Of a stretch of DNA of 12,334 nucleotides, positions 5,989 through 12,307 are shown piece after piece (within the stretch, counting starts at the first letter, position 1; every line of letters begins with the position of its first letter). Origin of the DNA: an uncultured Collinsella sp. (GTDB taxonomy: Bacteria; Actinomycetota; Coriobacteriia; Coriobacteriales; Coriobacteriaceae). Location: NCBI GenBank assembly GCA_900544875.1, contig UQWS01000035.1, positions 1 through 12,334 of the forward strand, given 5' to 3'. The notes beneath the pieces were generated by a model. The model saw only the letters and a program-made list of their open reading frames with translations, was not told the DNA's origin and searched no databases. Made by a program: the position numbers and the translations under genes.

Positions 5989-7194
5989 TTACGCGGACGG
6001 CTCCTGCTGCGTAATGCAGTGGATATTGCCACCGCCGAAGACGACCTGCTCGGACTGAACGCCGACGCACTTGTAGACGCCCTCGCCCCAGACCTCGTCG
6101 TAGATCTTCTGGAGCGTGTCGACGGCCAGCTGGTCGTTCTCGTCGCCGTACTGTGGGACGATAACGCCGTGGTTGGTCACGAGGTAGTTCATGTAGGAGG
6201 CGATCAGCGGCTCGTCGGGGACGCGCGGCTCGGCGTTCTCGTCGGCGTCGATGGTGTCGCAGGAAGCCTGGTCCATGAACAGCGGGTTCACGGGCATGCA
6301 GAGCTTGTAGACCTTCATCTTGCGGCCCTTGGCGTCGACGGCGTTGGAGAGGGTCTCGTAGGCAGCGTGGCACTGCTCGTAGAACGGATACTCGGGATCG
6401 TCGGTCCAAATGCAGGCCATGACGCCCGGCGCGATGAACGTGGCGACGTCGTCGATGTGGCCGTTGGTCTCCTCGGGGTCGATGCCCTCCTTGACCCAGA
6501 TGACCTTCTCGACACCCAGGTAATCCTTGAGGTGCTCATCCATGTAGGCGCGAAGCTCCTCGCTCCAGGGCTCAAACTTCTTCTTGAACTTGGGCCAGAT
6601 GGACTCGGGATCCTCTTCCTCCTCGAGCACTGCAGAGCAGGTGCGCCCCGGGGAAAGCAGGCACTGGTCGGTCACGACAAGGGTGCCCTCGCCGTCGACG
6701 GTGATGGAGCCGCCCTCGAGGATCATGTCATCGGGACGATAGCGACGGCAGCCGGAAAGCTCAGCCATCTTAAGGGCAATCTGCTCGTCCTTGTCCCACG
6801 GGAAGTACAGGCCGTCGACGAGGCCGCCGTAGGCGTTGAAGTGCCAGTGGTTGGCGCGCTTCTCACCCTTGCCGTTGATGACGTAGGTGGCGGCGGTGTC
6901 GCGGAACCAGGCGTCGTCGGTGGTCATCTCGATGACGGTGACGTTCTCGTCCTCCTCGAAGACGGCCTTGCAGTTGGCATAGTCGACCTGGTTGGCGCAC
7001 ATGGTAACCGGGGTGAACTCGGCGATGGCGCGGGCGATGGCGGCATACTGCTTCTGAGCCGGCTTGGCGCCGTGGGCCCAGGTGTCGGTGCGGTGGGGCC
7101 AACCCATCCACACGCGATCCTGCGGGGCGAACTCAGCGGGCATAAAGAAGCCGTCGGCCTTGGGGGTGGACTCGGACTCGGTGATCGTACGCAT
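5989..7194 (-). CDS. aguA: Agmatine deiminase
   Basis: Hydrolyses agmatine to N-carbamoylputrescine and ammonia, the first chemical step of the AgDI pathway, in the cytoplasm. The 401-residue protein shows the pentein-fold signatures of AguA: WMGWPHR (29-35), DDAWFRDTAATYV (93-105), ILEGGSITVDGEGT (158-171), NGHIDD (244-249) and GGGNIHCITQQEP (387-399). Cys393 is the expected nucleophile, with His246 and the Asp94/Asp99 region as partners. It is about 30 residues longer than typical family members, mainly from an acidic/lysine-rich insertion around 186-215 (VLEEEEDPESIWPKFKKKF). ATG at 7194 has GGAGG 7 nt upstream; the open extension back to 7359 is arginine-rich low-complexity translation of the spacer and is rejected. 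It is preceded by an APC permease and ptcA on the same strand. Confidence 0.95.
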   Translation of the reverse strand: MRTITESESTPKADGFFMPAEFAPQDRVWMGWPHRTDTWAHGAKPAQKQYAAIARAIAEFTPVTMCANQVDYANCKAVFEEDENVTVIEMTTDDAWFRDTAATYVINGKGEKRANHWHFNAYGGLVDGLYFPWDKDEQIALKMAELSGCRRYRPDDMILEGGSITVDGEGTLVVTDQCLLSPGRTCSAVLEEEEDPESIWPKFKKKFEPWSEELRAYMDEHLKDYLGVEKVIWVKEGIDPEETNGHIDDVATFIAPGVMACIWTDDPEYPFYEQCHAAYETLSNAVDAKGRKMKVYKLCMPVNPLFMDQASCDTIDADENAEPRVPDEPLIASYMNYLVTNHGVIVPQYGDENDQLAVDTLQKIYDEVWGEGVYKCVGVQSEQVVFGGGNIHCITQQEPSA

Positions 7195-7561
7195 AAGATA
7201 TCCTCCAAATCGAACGATCGCTTGCTGCGGGCGGGTTACCCGCAGCCTAAAACCAAGAGATGGTAGGCGCCCGTTCCCCGGCAAGGGTCGGGGCGCCCGG
7301 CGCCGGTTTTCACGGAGTCGCACCGGCAAGCGACGACGTAACCAAGTGCGCGGAGACAAAACGCACGAAGGATACGGAAGAGAGATTGGGGTGGGCGGTG
7401 GTTACCGGAGCTATCGCTCACACCCACCCCGGGGAATGGTTAGCAAACCTGTCGCTTGGGCACGTCTCCGAAGAGGCTAGAGTGCCCGGAGTCGGGAGCG
7501 ACAAGCCCGACGAAGCGCGCGTTGGTACACGAGGAGGGTTGGAGCCCCAGAACCGGGTGCT
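7195..7561 (-). other. Structured 367-nt spacer between permease and aguA
   Basis: No gene is seen. The spacer holds several strong inverted repeats: GCTGCGGG/CCCGCAGC (7224-7231 and 7239-7246) shortly before the aguA ribosome site; GGCGCCC/GGGCGCC (7266-7272 and 7291-7297); GGGGTGGG/CCCACCCC (7388-7395 and 7423-7430); and nested GTCGCT/AGCGAC and GGGCAC/GTGCCC pairs across about 7450-7502. None has a classic U-tract on the minus strand. It may be a processed intercistronic region or an unrecognised regulatory RNA. Confidence 0.45.
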
Positions 7562-9001
7562 CTAGTTCTCCTCGGCCTCGGCGGCCTCCTCAGCGAGACG
7601 CTGAGCTGCCAGCTCGGGAGTGAGGCCCTTGTACTCGGTCTCGCGGCCCTTGGCGCTGACGACGCGGACAACCTCGCCGATGAGCAGAAGCACGATGAAG
7701 ATAACGATCATCGGGAGCTTGTCGCCAATCTCGGCGGCGGAGAGCGGCACCAGCGTTGCAACGATGGCCAGGATCAGCTCGATGCAAGGGATGGCCAGCA
7801 TGACCTTCATCATGGCACCCTTAAACGGGAACGTAAAGATACGCTCGCGGTCGGGGTCGTTCTTGCGAAGGTTGAGGAACGCCGGGAACATCGGGATGTA
7901 GGTCAGCAGCAGGAAGACGACGGAGGTGCCGAAGAGCATCCAGAAGACGCCGTTGGAGATGGCGTCGATGGGAACGAGCTGCAGGCACAGCACCAGGGAG
8001 GCAACGACGGCGTTGACCAGGTTGGCGCCGTTGGGCATGTCATCATCCGAAATCATCGAGGCGAAGACCTTGGGCATGTTGCCGTGCTCGGCAGCGTAGC
8101 GGGCGACGGAGTTGACGCCGAAGGACCAGGCGGCCATGTTGGCGAACAGGGTGATCAGGAAGGCGATGCAGATGACCTTGAAGATCATGGAGTCGCCCAC
8201 CATGGTCTGGACTGCGACAATCATGCCATAGTCGGGGTCGATGGAATCGGCCGGCACAGCAGCGCCGATGCCAAAGCCAGCGAACAGGTAGATCACGGCG
8301 ATGGACAGGCCACCGACGATGATAGCCTTGGGGATATCGCGAGCGGGATCGGCCATGTCGTCGGTCATAGTGCAGATGACCTCGAAGCCCATGAAGTTAA
8401 AGATGATGATCGACAGGTAGCCGAGAGCGTTGGTGTTGGTGAGCTCGGGCAGGAAGGTGGCAGCGGACATGTCGTTCGCAAAACCGTTCTCCATGGCATA
8501 CCAAATGCCCAAAGCGCCAACGATAACGGCGACGGCGACCTTGATGATGGCGCCACCGTTAAGGACCCACTCGGAGTCGGCCGCCTTGGAGCGGCCCATG
8601 AGGTAGACGATCCACACAAAGGCAAGATCGATACCCATCTTGGCGATCAAGTTGAACTCGACGCCAAAGACCATGCCCAAAATGTCGGGGAACATGGTAG
8701 CCAGCGAGGCGATCCACAGCGGGTAGTTGACCCAGTAGTAGTACGAGATGCGGGCGCCCCATTTGTCGCCCAGGCCATCGCGTACCCAGTCGTAAATGCC
8801 GCCCTCGCCGTCATAGGTGGTACCGAGCTCGGCGACAACCATGCCGTAGGGAAGCAGGAAGGTCAGGATCAGGAAGATCCACCAGAAGAACTGCTGGTTG
8901 CCAATGGCAGCAGCAGGAGCGGCGGCCTCGCAAACGAAGACGACGCAGATGATGGTCGAAATGACCGTCAAGAAGGAAAGCTTTTTCTTTCCGTCGCTCA
9001 T
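7562..9001 (-). CDS. APC-superfamily permease, probable agmatine/putrescine antiporter (AguD-like)
   Basis: A 479-residue inner-membrane transporter with about 12 hydrophobic segments and the APC-type start, in which helix 1 carries ICVVFVCEAAAPAAAIGNQQ. Lying between ptcA and aguA, it fits the agmatine-in/putrescine-out exchanger AguD of AgDI operons; that substrate is inferred from context. The C-terminus ends in a soluble acidic tail rich in Ala and Glu (about 455-479, ending EEAAEAEEN), absent from the paralogue at 3997-5376. ATG at 9001 follows AAGGAG with a 6-nt gap. Strong full-length likeness to the second permease indicates duplication inside the locus. The 133-nt gap to ptcA contains a perfect 9-bp stem. 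Confidence 0.9.
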   Translation of the reverse strand: MSDGKKKLSFLTVISTIICVVFVCEAAAPAAAIGNQQFFWWIFLILTFLLPYGMVVAELGTTYDGEGGIYDWVRDGLGDKWGARISYYYWVNYPLWIASLATMFPDILGMVFGVEFNLIAKMGIDLAFVWIVYLMGRSKAADSEWVLNGGAIIKVAVAVIVGALGIWYAMENGFANDMSAATFLPELTNTNALGYLSIIIFNFMGFEVICTMTDDMADPARDIPKAIIVGGLSIAVIYLFAGFGIGAAVPADSIDPDYGMIVAVQTMVGDSMIFKVICIAFLITLFANMAAWSFGVNSVARYAAEHGNMPKVFASMISDDDMPNGANLVNAVVASLVLCLQLVPIDAISNGVFWMLFGTSVVFLLLTYIPMFPAFLNLRKNDPDRERIFTFPFKGAMMKVMLAIPCIELILAIVATLVPLSAAEIGDKLPMIVIFIVLLLIGEVVRVVSAKGRETEYKGLTPELAAQRLAEEAAEAEEN

Positions 9002-9032
9002 GATGAGCTCCTTCGCTCAGTCTTGGACAGAT

Positions 9033-9072
9033 CCGAGGCCCTAAGGTATTAAGGCAATTGCTTGGGCCTCGG
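9033..9072 (-). other. Intercistronic hairpin between ptcA and the permease
   Basis: CCGAGGCCC (9033-9041) and GGGCCTCGG (9064-9072) pair perfectly, and AAG/CTT next to them extend the stem past a bulged T. The minus-strand continuation ATCTGTCC is not a U-tract. It is more likely a stability or processing element, setting different levels of ptcA and permease mRNA, than a full terminator. Confidence 0.5.
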
Positions 9073-9134
9073 TGAGCGGGCGACAGGAGACGAGCATCCG
9101 CCGCCCGCAAACGTGCTTTTAGAAGCCTTGAGGC

Positions 9135-10208
9135 TTAGAGCTGCTCGAGAGCTTCGAGAGCGGCGTGGAGCTCAGCCTTGGCGGAGTACTCGACACCCTC
9201 GTCGTTGAGCGGGGTGCGCTTGCCCAGGGCGGCAAGGAGAGCACGGATGGAGTGCTTGCGGTTCTCGGCCTCGACCCAGCACAGTGAGCGCTCGGGATCG
9301 TCCATGACCTCGTCGACGACCTCCTCGTTGCGGGTGGCCGGCAGGCAGTGCATGAACTTGGAGTTGGGGCCGGCGAAGTTCATCATGTCCATGGTGACCT
9401 GATACTTGGGATAGAACACGTCCATGTAGTTCTCGCCCGAGACCTCCTCGTCGTACAGGCCATACCACACGTCGGTGTAGATGAAGTCGGCGCCCTTGAT
9501 GCACTCGATGTCGTCGGAGATGACGACAGAGCCGCCGGAGACCTTGCAGTTCTCCTCGGCGATGGCCATCATCTGCTTGCCGAACTCGGCGCGCTCCTCG
9601 ACGGTGCCAACGTGCAGGCCGCCGTCGGGGATCTGGTGGCCCTTAGGTCCAAACTGGACAAACTTCATGCCGACCTTGGAAGCGATGAACATGAGGGAGA
9701 CGCAGACCTGGGTGGCGTCGCCGATGAAGGCCAGGGTGCAGTCCTCGATCTTCTTGCCCTCGGGGAGGTTCTCGAGCATGGTCATGAGGTCGCCCATCTC
9801 CTGCGTGGGATGGTTGAACTCGGACATGCCGTTGATGACGGGCACAGCGGAGCCCTCGGCGAGGCCGACGACGTCCTTGTGACGGTCAACGCGAGCCATC
9901 ATGATGTCGAGCAGCGAGCCCATAACGCGAGCGGTATCGCCCAGGGACTCGTGACCGCCGAGCTGGATGGTGCCAGGGCCATAGAACTGAGCATGACCGC
10001 CGAGGTCGGTCATAGCGGTCTCGAAGGAAAGACGAGCGCGGGTGGAGACCTGCTGGAAGATCATGCCAAGGCTCTTGTTGCGGAGCAGGTGCGGATAATA
10101 ACCGTCAACCTTGATGGCCTTCTTCATTGCCAGGCCAAGATCCTCGATAGCCAGGATCTGCTCTTTGGTGAAGTCGTTGGTGTCGATGAAATCCTTAGGC
10201 AGTGCCAT
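9135..10208 (-). CDS. ptcA: Putrescine carbamoyltransferase
   Basis: Phosphorolyses N-carbamoylputrescine to putrescine and carbamoyl phosphate, the second step of the AgDI pathway (also called AguB). The 357-residue protein follows the enterococcal PtcA pattern closely: NKSLGMIFQQ (44-53), GTIQLGGHES (79-88), MARVDRH (104-110), INGMSEFNHPTQEMGDL (125-141), FIGDATQVC (161-169), YTDVWYGLY (244-252) and HCLPATRNEEVVDEV (287-301). HCLPATR and the YTDVWYGLY block separate it from ornithine carbamoyltransferases. The carbamoyl-phosphate loop reads STRAR (55-59) where the family usually has STRTR. A short insertion lies near 197-210. ATG at 10208 follows GGAAAGGA with a 7-nt gap; the in-frame extension to 10289 lacks support. 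It is first in the operon and divergent from a LuxR-type regulator. Confidence 0.95.
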   Translation of the reverse strand: MALPKDFIDTNDFTKEQILAIEDLGLAMKKAIKVDGYYPHLLRNKSLGMIFQQVSTRARLSFETAMTDLGGHAQFYGPGTIQLGGHESLGDTARVMGSLLDIMMARVDRHKDVVGLAEGSAVPVINGMSEFNHPTQEMGDLMTMLENLPEGKKIEDCTLAFIGDATQVCVSLMFIASKVGMKFVQFGPKGHQIPDGGLHVGTVEERAEFGKQMMAIAEENCKVSGGSVVISDDIECIKGADFIYTDVWYGLYDEEVSGENYMDVFYPKYQVTMDMMNFAGPNSKFMHCLPATRNEEVVDEVMDDPERSLCWVEAENRKHSIRALLAALGKRTPLNDEGVEYSAKAELHAALEALEQL

Positions 10209-10247
10209 GTCGATTTCCTTTCCGCCGGTCTTGCCGACTATTACTAT

Positions 10248-10270
10248 GAGGCGCTCGAACATCACGCCTC
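10248..10270 (-). promoter_or_regulatory. Leader hairpin of ptcA
   Basis: GAGGCG (10248-10253) and CGCCTC (10265-10270) form a 6-bp stem with an 11-nt loop, about 40 nt upstream of the ptcA start. It lies in the probable untranslated leader; its function is not known. Confidence 0.35.
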
Positions 10271-10331
10271 GTGTTGACAAGACCATCATTCACCCGTATG
10301 CAATTTTTACCTAGTTTATTCGGGATTAAAG

Positions 10332-10421
10332 ACCGTTCACGGAGTTACACCCCCTCTAAACCAATATAAACCCGCAGGTCAAGAGTTTACAGGGGGTTTA
10401 CCATCTAGAACCGCGAACGGT
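10332..10421. promoter_or_regulatory. Symmetric operator-like region between ptcA and the LuxR gene
   Basis: Two nested inverted repeats are visible. The outer pair is ACCGTTCACGG (10332-10342) and CCGCGAACGGT (10411-10421), with one mismatch. The inner pair is an 18-bp motif, GTTTACAGGGGGTTTACC (10385-10402) and, inverted, GTTTAGAGGGGGTGTAAC (10361-10344), matching at 15 of 18 positions. Centres of the inner pair are 41 bp apart, close to four helical turns, and each contains GTTTA-type half sites 11 bp apart. The position fits binding by the divergent LuxR-type regulator. Confidence 0.6.
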
Positions 10422-10499
10422 ATACGGCTATGCTGTATCTCGGCGCCTAATCCACAATGAAACGAAGGGTTGAGACGTCTATATCCCACAAGGTATACA
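10397..10499 (+). promoter_or_regulatory. Candidate promoters for the LuxR-type regulator
   Basis: Two sigma-70-like pairs fit: TTTACC (10397-10402) with TATACG (10421-10426), overlapping the operator-like repeats, and TTGAGA (10470-10475) with TATACA (10494-10499), both with 18-bp spacers. The second would give a leader of about 33 nt. Neither is perfect. Confidence 0.4.
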
Positions 10500-10538
10500 G
10501 AACTCGGCCATAGAATAAATGAGATGGGACGGTGACAG

Positions 10539-11504
10539 ATGGACACCCTGATGTTCTTCTATACCCTAGCGATACTCGTGATCTGTATTGTGACGGCGGT
10601 GCTCTCGCTTGCCGCCTATGCCTCATCTCGTCGACGCTTCTTTATCTATGGCAGCGGCGTATTTATCTGCTATGCCATCGAGATGACCGAGATTTTCTTT
10701 TTTGAATACACGCTGCAAAACCAGAGTTTTCCAGCCAGCGACTATTACTCAATTACCATGCCTGTGTTGCGGACCTTTGTGGCGACCGCTTCGCAGGCTT
10801 TTATTTGGCTCATTGCCATGGATTTGCTCGACAAGCATTCAAAAAAGCAGTTTGTCATTCCCGTCGCAACGTTCTTGCTGAGCGAGCTGCTGATTATCGT
10901 CGCTGTCCCCTACGGCCCCATTCATCAATGGCTCTACTACACGATGCGTCAGGTATTCCTTGTTTTCGTGGGGCTATATATCTTTTGGACGGCACGCAAG
11001 AGCACACAAGTCGAGCTGAAGGCACGCGTTAACAACCAACGAAAGCACCTGATTATCGGCGCTATTCTGGTCGGTTGCATCGTTGCCGAGGATTTCTACA
11101 ACATTCTGATTGTCCCCATGAGTCTGGCGCCCTCTTGGCTGCAACTATATCTGTCCGAGCGCAACTTTAGCGAAAACGTCTTTGCCTGCTACTTTGCGAT
11201 TCTGCTGATCATCTACTCCTACCACGTGCTTTCAATCCGCATGCAGGAGGCGCCCGAGGAAAAGAACGTCAGCGATCTTGATCGACACATCGAAGAGCAG
11301 ATGCCCTTCTATCGCAACGCCTACAAGCTCTCCAACCGTGAGACCGAAGTTATGTGTCTGGTCGTACTGGGCAAATCGAACCAAGAGATCGCTGACGAGC
11401 TATTCCTTGCCGTGGGCACCGTCAAGACCCACATCCACAACATCCTGGTCAAAACCGAACAGCAAAACCGCACGACGCTCATCCTCCACTTTTGGAAGCG
11501 ATAA
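10539..11504 (+). CDS. Membrane-anchored LuxR-family regulator, AguR-like
   Basis: A 321-residue one-component regulator. Residues 1-232 hold about seven hydrophobic helices (roughly 5-27, 35-58, 75-96, 104-123, 133-151, 170-191, 212-232). A charged linker follows, then a LuxR-type helix-turn-helix at 262-318, with YKLSNRETEVMCLVVLGKSN and QEIADELFLAVGTVKTHIHN. There is no response-regulator receiver domain. In Lactococcus and Enterococcus AgDI loci a transmembrane LuxR-type protein, AguR, activates the operon in response to agmatine; gene order here (regulator, ptcA, permease, aguA) matches, so sensing of agmatine or a related amine is inferred. Membrane LuxR proteins are also abundant in Coriobacteriia and serve many loci, which lowers certainty. 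An in-frame TGA two codons before ATG 10539 fixes the start; the ribosome site is weak (GGGACGG). Confidence 0.85.
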   Translation: MDTLMFFYTLAILVICIVTAVLSLAAYASSRRRFFIYGSGVFICYAIEMTEIFFFEYTLQNQSFPASDYYSITMPVLRTFVATASQAFIWLIAMDLLDKHSKKQFVIPVATFLLSELLIIVAVPYGPIHQWLYYTMRQVFLVFVGLYIFWTARKSTQVELKARVNNQRKHLIIGAILVGCIVAEDFYNILIVPMSLAPSWLQLYLSERNFSENVFACYFAILLIIYSYHVLSIRMQEAPEEKNVSDLDRHIEEQMPFYRNAYKLSNRETEVMCLVVLGKSNQEIADELFLAVGTVKTHIHNILVKTEQQNRTTLILHFWKR

Positions 11505-11539
11505 CCTGCCAAAAAGGGACAGGTTTATTTTGGCAGGTT
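11503..11539. repeat. 12-bp inverted repeat overlapping the regulator stop codon
   Basis: AACCTGCCAAAA (11503-11514) is the exact reverse complement of TTTTGGCAGGTT (11528-11539), with a 13-nt loop containing GGGACAGG. It begins inside the TAA stop and forms the 5' part of repeat family copy C. Confidence 0.6.
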
Positions 11540-11557
11540 TTATCTGGGTAAACGCCA

Positions 11558-11600
11558 AAAACCGCCGCGAGGGAGCTACTTTCCCTCGCGGCGGTTTTCT
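11558..11600 (+). terminator. Strong bidirectional-type terminator of the regulator gene (copy C)
   Basis: AAAACCGCCGCGAGGGA (11558-11574) pairs perfectly over 17 bp with 11582-11598 around a 7-nt loop. The stem ends in TTTTCT on the plus strand. An A-run on the 5' side would give U's on the minus strand too. It shares its stem with the hairpin at 3286-3324 and its upstream part with 3589-3618. Confidence 0.75.
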
Positions 11601-11622
11601 AGCTCACGCTTTCTTTCGTCTA

Positions 11623-11755
11623 AATCTGTAACATATGGAGACCAAATCGCCGTCTTACTGTTACAGATCGAGACGAGTTACAGAACGCGCGTCGAATAAT
11701 CTCAATCTGTAACAGGTAGAAGCGTTTTTGCCAGTCAGATGTTACAGATTGAGAT
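11623..11755. repeat. Cluster of five CTGTAAC motifs forming two inverted pairs
   Basis: The motif (TCTCA)ATCTGTAACA appears at 11624-11633 and 11699-11714 on the plus strand. It is inverted at 11659-11668 and 11740-11755, with a partial inverted copy (GTTACAGA) near 11677-11684. The pair 11699-11714/11740-11755 is a perfect 16-bp inverted repeat with a 25-nt loop; the other pair matches over 10 bp, also with a 25-nt loop. No ORF is credible here. Confidence 0.6.
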
Positions 11756-11825
11756 AAACGAAGAAGCGGTAGCGTTAAACAAGTCCGCCACAAAGTTATT
11801 CGGAGAGATCCGATCCTAGAGTTGT

Positions 11826-12179
11826 CTACCAGGTACGATATGTGCACTGATATTTTGTCTCAAACCCGGGCATCCCGTTGCCGCGTGGGCTTAACGCGGC
11901 ACCCGTATAGAGAATCGTTTGCCCCGTACGAGAATACGAAGTTTTGAAAGACAGCCTCTTGTATGTCTGGTCGAAACAATCAACATTCTCGCTCGGGTGG
12001 TTCGCAGTGGAGAACGACTTGTAAGTGTCCAAGACGTCCGCTGTCACAAGACGACAAGGCGCGACAGAACCTGCATCTGGTTTCGCCGTCGCACAAACGG
12101 GAATTGTGACCATCGACAGGGTAAGCATAAAACATGCGAACATTGCCTTCACAAAGTTCTTCGTTACATGGCGTTTCAT
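11826..12179 (-). CDS. Small exported protein of unknown function (117 aa)
   Basis: Not recognised. The N-terminus is a clear Sec signal peptide: basic MKRHVTKNFVK, a hydrophobic core (about 12-28) and a likely cleavage site near VCA or ATA (30-32). The predicted mature part of about 85 residues contains three cysteines (42, 68, 112), many Thr/Ser/Tyr and no membrane segment. Cys28-29 region lacks a proper lipobox, so it is probably secreted or cell-envelope associated rather than a lipoprotein. ATG at 12179 has AGGGAAG about 7 nt upstream. The codons and base composition are less GC-biased than the metabolic genes, and it sits between a repeat cluster and a palindrome, so recent gain or loss of this gene is plausible. 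It has no operon partner. Confidence 0.6.
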   Translation of the reverse strand: MKRHVTKNFVKAMFACFMLTLSMVTIPVCATAKPDAGSVAPCRLVTADVLDTYKSFSTANHPSENVDCFDQTYKRLSFKTSYSRTGQTILYTGAALSPRGNGMPGFETKYQCTYRTW

Positions 12180-12203
12180 GGTTATCTTCCCTTGATTGGC
12201 AAC

Positions 12204-12256
12204 TTCATCCGAACACTTCCCACATTCATCCGTACATGTACGGATGAATGTGGGAA
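12204..12256. repeat. Perfect 40-bp palindrome with an extra direct copy of its motif
   Basis: Bases 12217-12236 (TTCCCACATTCATCCGTACA) are followed with no gap by their exact reverse complement at 12237-12256. The sub-motif TTCATCCG(A/T)ACA also occurs as a direct copy at 12204-12215, 21 bp from the one at 12225-12236. The right half, TGTACGGATGAATG..., leads towards the ORF starting at 12308 and could be the terminal repeat of an insertion sequence. It could equally be a regulatory site for the exported protein, 37 bp upstream of its ATG. Confidence 0.65.
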
Positions 12257-12307
12257 TCCGATACCCTGAGGGCCGGACCGGCCGGCCCCGGGAGATCGGA
12301 GGACGGC

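Noticed and set aside
5968..7266. 432-codon plus-strand frame antisense to agmatine deiminase
   Set aside because: Antisense shadow of aguA; low-complexity GV/LV/DD-rich translation without a domain.
7195..7359. 55-residue N-terminal extension of agmatine deiminase
   Set aside because: Arg/Pro-rich translation of a structured spacer; the GGAGG site and family alignment place the start at 7194.
8084..9052. Long plus-strand frame antisense to the first permease
   Set aside because: His/Asp/Gly-rich antisense translation of membrane helices.
9348..10277. 309-codon plus-strand frame antisense to ptcA
   Set aside because: Shadow of a well-supported gene; no ribosome site and no domain.
10209..10289. 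27-residue N-terminal extension of PtcA
   Set aside because: The family starts near MALPKDF and GGAAAGGA precedes ATG 10208; the extension runs over the leader hairpin.
11623..11755. CRISPR array
   Set aside because: Motifs alternate in orientation, are short and have irregular spacing between pairs; no cas genes are nearby.
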